A stretch of DNA of 47,315 bases from an uncultured Peptoniphilaceae bacterium (GTDB lineage: Bacteria > Bacillota > Clostridia > Tissierellales > Peptoniphilaceae), in NCBI GenBank assembly GCA_946403255.1, contig CAMIZH010000002.1:1-47315 (forward strand), written 5' to 3'. Position 1 is the stretch's first letter. Every line of letters starts with the position of its first letter. A model generated the notes under the pieces. That model did no database searches. It was not told the origin of the DNA and saw only the letters and a list, made by a program, of their open reading frames with translations. Both the position numbers and the translations under genes were made by a program. This document shows, in pieces, positions 19,901 to 28,470 of this stretch.

Positions 19901-20058
19901 CTTTAGAAGCTGATGAGGAAATTAATAATGCAATATTTAATTCTTTAGAATTTGTAAAAGAAGAAGTACTTGCAGTTGAAATAGTTAAATCATCATTAGA
20001 CGAAGAAATAGTTGATCTAAATGGTCATGAAGTTAAAATAAAAGTTGAAAAAATGTAA
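16969..20058 (+). CDS. ileS: isoleucyl-tRNA synthetase, long type-2-like form, with altered HIGH motif (GIHH)
   Basis: [32 protein letters not shown]...[23 protein letters not shown]...[10 protein letters not shown]-box specifier. Start corrected from 16909 (inside the terminator) to ATG 16969 after AAAGGAG. Confidence 0.95.
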   Translation: [1029 protein letters not shown]

Positions 20059-20066
20059 ATAAAAAA

Positions 20067-20094
20067 GAGTCTCTATTTATAGAGGCTCTTTTTT
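20067..20094. terminator. bidirectional intrinsic terminator
   Basis: GAGTCTCTA-TTTA-TAGAGGCTC flanked by A and T runs. Confidence 0.85.
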
Positions 20095-21412
20095 ATTTAT
20101 TAACTTTAAATCCTTTGTTTTCTAAAAGTTTTATAATTGAATCTTCAGGCGTGAAATGTGCAGCACCTGCAATTATAAAATAAGTTTTTTTTTCATTGGA
20201 TTTTAAAACTTCTTCTATTTTATTTGCCATATTAATATCTCTTTCATCAAATAAATTTCCTGTAAAACTATTATCTTTATCAAGAGTATCATTTAATGCT
20301 TTTTCATCACCATTTTTCCAAATTGTTTTTAAATTTTCAGAACTTTTTGTAAAAATATCTAAACCATATTTATTTGCAGTATCTATAAAAGAATTTATCA
20401 TAGACTTATATTCTTCTTCACTAAATTCTGAAAGTAGATTTGTTTGTAGCTCAATACTTTCAAGTTCGTTTATTTTTTTATTATTTGCATTTGCTTTATA
20501 TATAAAATATTTATCAATCCCTAGAGCAGAGGCATTTGGCATTTTTATATTCATAGGTAGATTAGATATCATATTATATGCAGACCAAGGTTTTAAGCTA
20601 TTGTAATAGTCCTCAGATACATCATAAGAGTCCATAAAGGATTTAAACTTAAGATAGAGTTCATCACCTAAATCATCTTTTAATGTTTTTCCATCGTTAT
20701 GATACATTTCATTTGACATATGCTCCATTTTTTCTTTATCTTGAACATTAACTTCAACAAAGATTTCATCAGAAGCATAAAAAGCGTCCATAACATTTTT
20801 TTGGATAGGATACATAGAATTATCTCCTATATGAATTGAACCATATAAATAAACTTTATTCCCATTATTTTCAACACTATAAAGCATGCCCTTACTTGAG
20901 AAATTATTTTTTTCTATAATATAAGTAGTAGCTCTGTTAAATAAACAAATACTTTCTTCAAAGGATGCAGGTTTTATTAAATCTTCAGGATTTCCAGAAC
21001 CTCTATAAATTGATTTTTCTGAAAGAAATTTAACTGCATTTTGATTTGTAGTATCTTCATATTGGGATAACATATCAAATATTATATTTAGAATATTTTC
21101 TTTATTTGTGTAATATTTTAAATCAGATTTTTCATACTTAGTATTTTTCGTTAAATTATAAGTTTCTAGTTTTTTTCTAGATAAATTATCTAGATCTGAA
21201 AGTTCATCAGGTATTATATTTTTTCTTAAATCTTTTGATTCAGAAAGAGCGGTACTAGGTATGATACCTTGCCTTTGGGCATCTATTAAATCATTGATAG
21301 ACCAAGGACTTATAGTAGCTTTTGGCGATTTCACAGCATAGCTAGGAAAAGCATTTACTAAAATTAGTAATAGTGATAATGTTAGAATATTTCTCTTTTT
21401 GTACATAAGCAC
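20093..21412 (-). CDS. TraB/GumN family exported protein with SLH-like N-terminal segment
   Basis: Signal peptide; SPWSINDLIDAQRQGIIPSTALSE near N-term; NGNKVYLYGSIHIGDNSMYP and FIIAGAAHFTPEDSIIKLLENKGFKV of the TraB fold. Confidence 0.82.
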   Translation of the reverse strand: MLMYKKRNILTLSLLLILVNAFPSYAVKSPKATISPWSINDLIDAQRQGIIPSTALSESKDLRKNIIPDELSDLDNLSRKKLETYNLTKNTKYEKSDLKYYTNKENILNIIFDMLSQYEDTTNQNAVKFLSEKSIYRGSGNPEDLIKPASFEESICLFNRATTYIIEKNNFSSKGMLYSVENNGNKVYLYGSIHIGDNSMYPIQKNVMDAFYASDEIFVEVNVQDKEKMEHMSNEMYHNDGKTLKDDLGDELYLKFKSFMDSYDVSEDYYNSLKPWSAYNMISNLPMNIKMPNASALGIDKYFIYKANANNKKINELESIELQTNLLSEFSEEEYKSMINSFIDTANKYGLDIFTKSSENLKTIWKNGDEKALNDTLDKDNSFTGNLFDERDINMANKIEEVLKSNEKKTYFIIAGAAHFTPEDSIIKLLENKGFKVNK

Positions 21413-21591
21413 CTCCTAGAGTGTAGGTATATTGTAACAGTAATTGAGTTCAATGAAAAGGTTATATAAACCTAAATGAAAATCGTTAACAAAAAAAATA
21501 ATTTATATAAATAAGGTTGAAAAAAACATATAAATCTTATACAATTATAGCTGTAAGATACATATCGATATATAAAAAGGAGAGATATATA

Positions 21592-22536
21592 ATGAAAGCA
21601 CTAATTGTTGACCAAGTATCACCTATTATTAAAGAAGAACTTACTAAACTAGGTTTTGAAGTAGACTTTACAATGCTACCAACTAGTGAAAAACTAGCTG
21701 GAATGATTGAACCTTATGACCTTTTAGTTATGAGAGTAGATCCATTTATAAATAAAGAAGTTTTAGACGCTGCTAAAAATTTAAAAGCTATTATGGTTGG
21801 ATCAGTTGGAACAAACCACATTGATCTTGATTACTGTAAAGAAAAAAATATCGAAGTTAAAAACTCACCAGGAATGAATGCTAACGCAGTAGCAGAACTT
21901 GTAATTGCAAAAGCACTTGATATCTATAGATTCTCTTGTGAAGCAAACAACGAAGTTAAATACAAAAACATCTGGAATAAATACAGATGGACTGGTAGAG
22001 AACTTAGAAATAAAACTCTAGGAATTATAGGATTTGGAGCAATCGGAAGAAGAGTAGCAGAAATCGCTCACGTATTCCACATGGATGTAATTGCTTATGA
22101 CCCATTCATCAAACCAGAAGACAACAAAATCGAATATGTTGAAATAGTATCTCTAGATAGAATTATTGAAGATTGTGATATCGTAACTCTTCATGTTCCT
22201 TTAACTCCAGATACAAAAGACATGATTTCTGATGCTGAAATGGAAAGAATGAAAGACGGAGCAGTTATCATCAACGCAGCTAGAGGTGGAACTGTTAACG
22301 AAGAAGCTCTTTACAAATATGTTAAAAATGGTAAACTAGGCGGAGCAAACTTAGATACTCTTGCTGACGAACTAGGAACTGGCGGACTTGACACTCAAGA
22401 CGTTCACATTGAATCACCATTATTCGAACTTGACAATGTTTATGTAACTCCACATATTGGTGGATCTACAATTGATGCTCAAGACGATATTGGTAGATTA
22501 GTTATCAAAAACGTTAAAGAAGTATTCAATATCTAA
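21592..22536 (+). CDS. D-isomer-specific 2-hydroxyacid dehydrogenase (3-phosphoglycerate-dehydrogenase-like)
   Basis: LGIIGFGAIGRRVAEIA Rossmann, DAAKNLKAIMVGSVGTNHID, INAARGGTVNEEAL, TPHIGGSTIDAQ. ATG 21592 after AAGGAGAG preferred over TTG 21517. Confidence 0.9.
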   Translation: MKALIVDQVSPIIKEELTKLGFEVDFTMLPTSEKLAGMIEPYDLLVMRVDPFINKEVLDAAKNLKAIMVGSVGTNHIDLDYCKEKNIEVKNSPGMNANAVAELVIAKALDIYRFSCEANNEVKYKNIWNKYRWTGRELRNKTLGIIGFGAIGRRVAEIAHVFHMDVIAYDPFIKPEDNKIEYVEIVSLDRIIEDCDIVTLHVPLTPDTKDMISDAEMERMKDGAVIINAARGGTVNEEALYKYVKNGKLGGANLDTLADELGTGGLDTQDVHIESPLFELDNVYVTPHIGGSTIDAQDDIGRLVIKNVKEVFNI

Positions 22537-22556
22537 TTAGATATAATATATAAAAA

Positions 22557-22583
22557 AGAACCTCAAATTGAGGTTCTTTTTTA
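22557..22583 (+). terminator. intrinsic terminator
   Basis: GAACCTC-AAATT-GAGGTTC flanked by A and T runs. Confidence 0.9.
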
Positions 22584-22632
22584 TTTGTGAACTTTATAAT
22601 TTTTTAAAAATAAGTTAATAAAGAAATAAATT

Positions 22633-22663
22633 AAAAAACTGATGACCAAGTCATCAGTTTTTT
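22633..22663 (-). terminator. intrinsic terminator containing the stop codon of the PfoR-like gene
   Basis: AAAAAACTGATGAC-CAA-GTCATCAGTTTTTT; TGA stop (22654-22656, minus) lies in the stem. Confidence 0.85.
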
Positions 22664-23673
22664 AATTTTAAATCTCCATCTTTTATAAGACCTTTCTTCT
22701 TCATAGGAATATAAATTAGAAGAGAAATAATAGCAGGAAGTATTAAATGAAGTAATAACATTATTAAAAATAAATTACTATTTGAATAATTTCCTTTCAT
22801 TGTATTATAAGTTTCAATTTGTCCAACAAGTCCGCTTGTTCCCATTCCTGAGCCAAGAGGAGAGTTCTCCATTTTAAATATAATAGTTGAAATAGGTCCA
22901 AGAACTGCTGAAGCAATTGTTGGTGGAATCCATATTTTTGGATTTCTAACAATATTTGGTACTTGAAGCATACTTGTTCCAATACCTTGAGCAAAAAGTC
23001 CTTCAACTCCATTATCTTTAAAAGAGATTACTGCAAATCCTATCATTTGTGCACAGCAACCAACAGTAGCTGCTCCTCCAGCAAGTCCAGATAGTGAAAG
23101 CATCATACAAAGTGCTGCTGAAGATATAGGTAGAGTTAAAGCTACTCCAACAAGTGTTGAAACTAAAACTCCCATTACAAAAGGTTTTTTTGTAGTTGCA
23201 AGCATTACAATATCTCCAAGAAATAACATGAAGTTTTGAATATATGGTCCTATAAAGTTTGCAATTATAACACCACTTAAAACTGTTACAACAGGAGTTA
23301 TTATAATATCTAGTTTAGTCTCTTTAGAAATCATTTTTCCAAGTTCAACAGAGATTATTGTCGAGATATAAACTCCAACAGGTCCACCAAGTTTGTAAGA
23401 GGCAACTCCTACAAGTGTTGATGAAAATAAAACTAAATCAGGAGCACGAAGGGCATAGGCAATAGCTACAGCAATTGCAGGACCAGTTGCTTCTTGGGCG
23501 ATAGGCCAAATAACATCTGTTAAAAAAGCAATACCAAATTCACGTCCAATGGTATTTAGTATTGTTCCTACAAGTAATGATGCAAAAAGCCCAAAAGCCA
23601 TTGCGCCAGTAGCATCAACAAAGTAGGTTTTCCAAGATAGATTAATGTGTTTTCTTCTTAAAAATTTTTTCAT
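22654..23673 (-). CDS. PfoR-type PTS-IIC-like membrane protein (COG3641)
   Basis: Polytopic; KTYFVDATGAMAFGLFASLLVGTILNTIG, GLAGGAATVGCCAQMIGFAVISFKDNGVEGLFAQGIGTSMLQVPNI. Confidence 0.85.
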   Translation of the reverse strand: MKKFLRRKHINLSWKTYFVDATGAMAFGLFASLLVGTILNTIGREFGIAFLTDVIWPIAQEATGPAIAVAIAYALRAPDLVLFSSTLVGVASYKLGGPVGVYISTIISVELGKMISKETKLDIIITPVVTVLSGVIIANFIGPYIQNFMLFLGDIVMLATTKKPFVMGVLVSTLVGVALTLPISSAALCMMLSLSGLAGGAATVGCCAQMIGFAVISFKDNGVEGLFAQGIGTSMLQVPNIVRNPKIWIPPTIASAVLGPISTIIFKMENSPLGSGMGTSGLVGQIETYNTMKGNYSNSNLFLIMLLLHLILPAIISLLIYIPMKKKGLIKDGDLKLKN

Positions 23674-23753
23674 TGTACTTCCTTTCTTATGTATAAGTTA
23701 ATTTCTATAAGATTATATCACAGTAAAGTAAATAAAAATAAATTGATAATTAA

Positions 23754-23806
23754 TTTACATAGAATTTACAATAAGCAAATGTTACTTTTACAAAGAGATT
23801 ATAAAA
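23754..23806 (+). promoter_or_regulatory. putative Pho-box array and -10 element upstream of pstS
   Basis: TTTACA at 23754, 23765 and 23787 (11-bp register; register slot 23776 degenerate), then TATAAA at 23800. Confidence 0.65.
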
Positions 23807-23838
23807 TGTAGATAAATAAAAATAGGAGGAGATTTAAA

Positions 23839-24678
23839 ATGTTTAAGAAAATAACTGCACTGGGAATTTTTATAGTATTAGCAGGTACTTTAGTTGCTTG
23901 TGGTAAAAATGATGAAAAAATTAATGTTGTTACAAGAGAGCAAGGTTCAGGAACTCGAGCAGCATTTACAGAGATAACTGGGATTTTAGAAAAAAATAAT
24001 GATAAAGAAATTGATAATACTTACAAAGAAGCAATAGTACAAAATTCGACTGATGGAGTTATGAAGACAGTTATAGGAGATAAAAATGCTATTGGATATA
24101 TTTCTTTAGGCTCTTTAAATGACACAGTAAAAGCTCTTGATGTAAATGGAGTTTCAGCAAATGCAGAAAATATTAAAAATGGAACTTATGAAATTTCTAG
24201 AAACTTTATTCTTGTAAACAAGGAAAATAGCTCAGATGGAGTTAAAGACTTTATAAAATTTATAGAAAGTGATCAAGGTCAGAAAATTGTTAGTGAAGAA
24301 GGATATATTGATGCTCCGCAAGGTTTGGAATATATTGGAACAAATAATAGTGAAAATATAACTATTGCAGGATCTACATCAGTTGCTCCACTTATGGAAA
24401 AATTAGTGGAAGGATATAAAAAATTTAATCCAAGTTTTAGAGCTGATATTCAAGCAACAGGCTCATCAGCTGGGATAAAAGCTGTTCAAGACAATTCTGC
24501 TCAAATAGGTATGAGTTCAAGAGAACTTAAAAGTTCAGAAGAAAATTTAGATAAAAGTATTATTGCAATGGATGGAATTGTTGTAATAGTAAATAAAGAT
24601 TTTGAGAAAAATGATTTAACCTTAGATAATATTAAAGATATTTTCACTGGTAAAAAGACAAATTGGGTTGATTTATAA
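23839..24678 (+). CDS. pstS: phosphate-binding lipoprotein PstS, circularly permuted domain order
   Basis: Lipobox LVAC; INVVTREQGSGTR...GYISLGSLNDTVKAL...GQKIVSEEGYI precedes ITIAGSTSVAPLMEKL...IGMSSRELK...DIFTGKKTNW; first gene of pst operon. Confidence 0.93.
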   Translation: MFKKITALGIFIVLAGTLVACGKNDEKINVVTREQGSGTRAAFTEITGILEKNNDKEIDNTYKEAIVQNSTDGVMKTVIGDKNAIGYISLGSLNDTVKALDVNGVSANAENIKNGTYEISRNFILVNKENSSDGVKDFIKFIESDQGQKIVSEEGYIDAPQGLEYIGTNNSENITIAGSTSVAPLMEKLVEGYKKFNPSFRADIQATGSSAGIKAVQDNSAQIGMSSRELKSSEENLDKSIIAMDGIVVIVNKDFEKNDLTLDNIKDIFTGKKTNWVDL

Positions 24679-25577
24679 TGGATGTTACTATTAAGCTTAA
24701 AAATAATAAAAAAACTAAAAATAGTTTTAAAGAAACTTCAATGAAGTATGTTTTTTTTACTAGTGCATTTATGTCTGTAATCTTAATATTTTTAATATCA
24801 GCATTTATATTTACTGGAGGAATTTCTTTAATAAGGGAAGTTGGAATAAAAAATTTTATTTTTAATACAGAGTGGGCTCCAATAAATAGCCCAGCTTCTT
24901 TTGGAATTGGCTCAATGATAGTTGGATCACTTTTAATAACTACAATAGCATCAATACTTGCAGTTCCTGTTGCAGTATTTACAGCTTCTTATTTAGCTTT
25001 TGATTGTAGTGATAAGTTATATAAAATATTAAAACCAGCCTTAAATTTAATGGCTGGTATCCCTTCAATAGTTTATGGTTTTTTTGCTTTAACAGTTATT
25101 GTACCAATAGTTAGAAGTATATTTGGTGGAACGGGAATGAGTATTATAACAGCAAGTTTACTTCTTTTTATTATGATTTTACCAACAATAATAAGTATAA
25201 CTGAAGCTTCACTTAGAACTATTCCAAAATCATTTTATGAAGGAAGTATTGCTCTTGGTGCAACACATGAAAGAAGTATTTTAAAAGTTGTACTGCCTTC
25301 AGCAAAATCAGGAATACTTGCAGGAGTTACTCTTGGTGTAGGTAGAGCAATTGGAGAAACTATGGCAATTGTTTTAGTAGCAGGAAATCAAACAAGACTT
25401 ACATTAAATCCTACAAAGGGAATAAGAACAATGACTACAAATATAGTTTTAGAAATGGGATATGCAGAAGGTTTACACAAAGAGGCTTTAATAGCTACGG
25501 CTCTTGTTTTATTTATATTTATTTTAATTATAAATATATCTTTCTTTATATTTAAGAAGAGGAGCGAAAAAATATGA
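24678..25577 (+). CDS. pstC: phosphate ABC transporter permease PstC
   Basis: Multi-[71 protein letters not shown]. Confidence 0.95.
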   Translation: MDVTIKLKNNKKTKNSFKETSMKYVFFTSAFMSVILIFLISAFIFTGGISLIREVGIKNFIFNTEWAPINSPASFGIGSMIVGSLLITTIASILAVPVAVFTASYLAFDCSDKLYKILKPALNLMAGIPSIVYGFFALTVIVPIVRSIFGGTGMSIITASLLLFIMILPTIISITEASLRTIPKSFYEGSIALGATHERSILKVVLPSAKSGILAGVTLGVGRAIGETMAIVLVAGNQTRLTLNPTKGIRTMTTNIVLEMGYAEGLHKEALIATALVLFIFILIINISFFIFKKRSEKI

Positions 25578-26392
25578 AAAAATTAAATTTTTATAAATTA
25601 GCAACAAGAATTTCAGCCTTTATAACTTTTGGAGCTTTATTTAGTATTGTTTTTTATATAATTCTTCGTGGAATTCCGTATTTTAAACTGTCTATGCTTA
25701 GTTTTAATTATACAAGCGAAAATGTTTCAATGATGCCTTCAATAATTACAACTTTAATAATTGTAGCTTTATCAATTTTAATATCTACGCCAATTGGAGT
25801 TTTTACAGCTATTTATTTAGTGGAATATGCAAAAAAAGATTCAAAAATAGTAGATATAATAAGACTTGCAACTGAAACTTTAGCAGGAATTCCATCAATA
25901 GTTTATGGACTTTTTGGAATGATACTTTTTGTAACTACATTAAACTTTAGATATTCAATATTATCAGGAGTACTAACTGTTTCAATTATGATACTTCCTC
26001 TTGTAATTCGTTCAACAGAGGAGGCTTTAAAATCAGTAAATGATAGTATAAGACAGGCAAGTTTTGCCCTTGGTGCAGGAAAACTTAGAACTATTTTTAA
26101 AATTGTTCTTCCAGTAGCAATTCCAGGAATACTTTCAGGAGTAGTTCTAGCAACGGGAAGAATAGTAGGAGAAACGGCAGGACTTATTTATACTTTGGGA
26201 ACAGCGAGCAAGATACCAAATAGTATTTTTTCATCATCAAGAACTTTAGCTCTTCATATGTATATTCTTTCCTCAGAAGGACTTCATGTAGGAGAAGCCT
26301 ATGCAACGGGAATGGTTCTTTTAATAATGATATTATTTATAAACTTTATTTCAAATAAAATAGCAAATAAGTTTAAGGAGGCAAAAATTTGA
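25574..26392 (+). CDS. pstA: phosphate ABC transporter permease PstA
   Basis: [68 protein letters not shown]. Confidence 0.95.
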   Translation: MKKLNFYKLATRISAFITFGALFSIVFYIILRGIPYFKLSMLSFNYTSENVSMMPSIITTLIIVALSILISTPIGVFTAIYLVEYAKKDSKIVDIIRLATETLAGIPSIVYGLFGMILFVTTLNFRYSILSGVLTVSIMILPLVIRSTEEALKSVNDSIRQASFALGAGKLRTIFKIVLPVAIPGILSGVVLATGRIVGETAGLIYTLGTASKIPNSIFSSSRTLALHMYILSSEGLHVGEAYATGMVLLIMILFINFISNKIANKFKEAKI

Positions 26393-27144
26393 AAGAAAAA
26401 ATAAATATAAAAGATTTAGATTTATATTATGGTGAGTTTCAAGCATTAAAAAAAATAAATTTAGATATTTATGAAAATCAAATAACTGCATTTATAGGGC
26501 CATCAGGTTGTGGAAAATCAACAACGCTTAAATGTATAAATAGAATGAATGATTTAGTAGCAAATTGTAATATAAATGGACTTATTTCTCTTGATGGAGA
26601 AGATGTTTATAGTAAAACTTATGATGTAAACTCTCTTAGAAAAAAAGTTGGAATGGTTTTTCAACAACCAAATCCATTTCCAATGAGTATTTATTCTAAT
26701 ATAGTTTATGGACCAAAAACTCATGGAATAAAGGATAAGTCAGAGCTTGATGAAATTGTAGAAAAGTCTTTGAAAAAAGCTGCAATATGGGATGAAGTTA
26801 AAGATAATTTAGGCAAAAATGCACTTTCATTATCAGGGGGACAACAACAAAGAATTTGTATAGCAAGAGCACTTTCAGTTGAGCCAGAAGTAATATTAAT
26901 GGATGAACCAACATCAGCTCTTGATCCAATTTCAACTGGGAAAATTGAAGAGCTTGTAACAGAACTTAAGAAGAATTATACTATAGTTATGGTAACCCAT
27001 AATATGCAACAAGCATCTAGAATTTCAGATAAAACGGCATTTTTCCTAAATGGAGAGGTTATTGAATATGATGATACTTTTAAAATATTTTCAATACCTC
27101 AAAATGAGAAAACTGAAAATTATATAACAGGAAGGTTTGGTTGA
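26389..27144 (+). CDS. pstB: phosphate ABC transporter ATP-binding protein PstB
   Basis: [80 protein letters not shown] start, 4-nt overlap with pstA. Confidence 0.97.
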   Translation: MKEKINIKDLDLYYGEFQALKKINLDIYENQITAFIGPSGCGKSTTLKCINRMNDLVANCNINGLISLDGEDVYSKTYDVNSLRKKVGMVFQQPNPFPMSIYSNIVYGPKTHGIKDKSELDEIVEKSLKKAAIWDEVKDNLGKNALSLSGGQQQRICIARALSVEPEVILMDEPTSALDPISTGKIEELVTELKKNYTIVMVTHNMQQASRISDKTAFFLNGEVIEYDDTFKIFSIPQNEKTENYITGRFG

Positions 27145-27146
27145 TA

Positions 27147-27779
27147 ATGAGAAATCAATTTGATAAAGAATTAATTAAGTTAAATAATGAGATGCTTGAA
27201 ATGGGAATGCTTATTGAAAATGCAATTAAAACAGCTTCAGAACTTTTACTTAAAAGAGATGAAAAAAAAGCTGAACTTGTTTATGAATATGAAGAAGAAA
27301 TAGATAGAATGGAAGATATAATTCAAAATCATTGTCTAAGACTTTTTATAGAGCAACAACCAGTAGCTTCTGATTTAAGAACGGTATCTTCAACTTTAAA
27401 GATGATTACAGATATGGAAAGAATTGGAGATCAGTGTAGAGATATTGCTGAAATAACTTTAAATTTACCAGAAGGTTTGAAAATAAAAAGTGTGGACCAT
27501 ATAATAGATATGTCAGATGCAACTGTAAAAATGGTAAATGATACATTGCAGTCCTATGTAAATAGGGATATAAAAATGGCAGAGAAAATAAGATTTGATG
27601 ATGATGTAGTTGATGATTATTTCATACAAGTACGAGATGATTTAATCCAAATGATAAAGGAAGATAGCCTAGATGCATCTGCAATTATAGATCTTTTAAT
27701 GATAGCAAAATATTTAGAAAGAATTGCAGACCATGCAGTAAATATATCAAAGTGGGTTATATTTTCCATTAGGGGATAA
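27147..27779 (+). CDS. phoU: phosphate signalling complex protein PhoU
   Basis: MRNQFDKELIKLNNEMLEMGMLIENAI...IEQQPVASDLRTVSSTLKMITDMERIGDQCRDIAEI. Confidence 0.95.
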   Translation: MRNQFDKELIKLNNEMLEMGMLIENAIKTASELLLKRDEKKAELVYEYEEEIDRMEDIIQNHCLRLFIEQQPVASDLRTVSSTLKMITDMERIGDQCRDIAEITLNLPEGLKIKSVDHIIDMSDATVKMVNDTLQSYVNRDIKMAEKIRFDDDVVDDYFIQVRDDLIQMIKEDSLDASAIIDLLMIAKYLERIADHAVNISKWVIFSIRG

Positions 27780-27780
27780 T

Positions 27781-28470
27781 ATGCTTATTTATGTAGTTGA
27801 AGACGATTTATCAATTTTAAAATTAATTGAATATGCATTAAAAACTAAGGGGTATGAGATAGAAACTTTTGAAAATGGAGAAGATTTTTTCTTAGAACTT
27901 GAGAAAAAGTCTCCTAATCTTATACTCCTTGATATTATGCTTCCAGATATAAGTGGTATGGAAATATTAGAAGAGATTAAAAATAATAATAAATATTCTA
28001 CTATTCCAGTTATGATGTTAACGGCAAAAGATTCTGAAATAGATGTTGTTACTGCTTTAGATAATGGTGCAGATGATTATATGAAAAAGCCATTTTCTGT
28101 TTTGGAATTATTATCAAGAGTAAATGCACTTTTAAGAAGATTTGAAAAAGAAGAAGTAGGAGAAATTTTAAATGTTGGAGAAATAAAAATAGACCTACTT
28201 GGCAGAAATGTTTTTGTAAATAATAAAAAAATAATACTTACATATAAAGAATTTGAGCTTTTAATTTATTTAGTAAATAATATTGATATTGTACTTTCTC
28301 GTGATAAATTAATATCTTCAGTTTGGGGATATGATTTTTCAGGAGAAACTAGAACTGTTGATATGCATATAAAACTATTAAGAGAAAAGTTAGGAGAGTC
28401 TTCAAAATATATTAAAACAATAAGGGGCATAGGATATAAATTTACACTAGGAGAAGAAAATGGAGCGTAA
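27781..28470 (+). CDS. OmpR/PhoB-family response regulator (PhoP/PhoB-like)
   Basis: Receiver LILLDIMLPDISGMEILE, ADDYMKKPFS; wHTH ETRTVDMHIKLLREKLGESSKYIKTIRGIGYKF. Confidence 0.95.
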   Translation: MLIYVVEDDLSILKLIEYALKTKGYEIETFENGEDFFLELEKKSPNLILLDIMLPDISGMEILEEIKNNNKYSTIPVMMLTAKDSEIDVVTALDNGADDYMKKPFSVLELLSRVNALLRRFEKEEVGEILNVGEIKIDLLGRNVFVNNKKIILTYKEFELLIYLVNNIDIVLSRDKLISSVWGYDFSGETRTVDMHIKLLREKLGESSKYIKTIRGIGYKFTLGEENGA

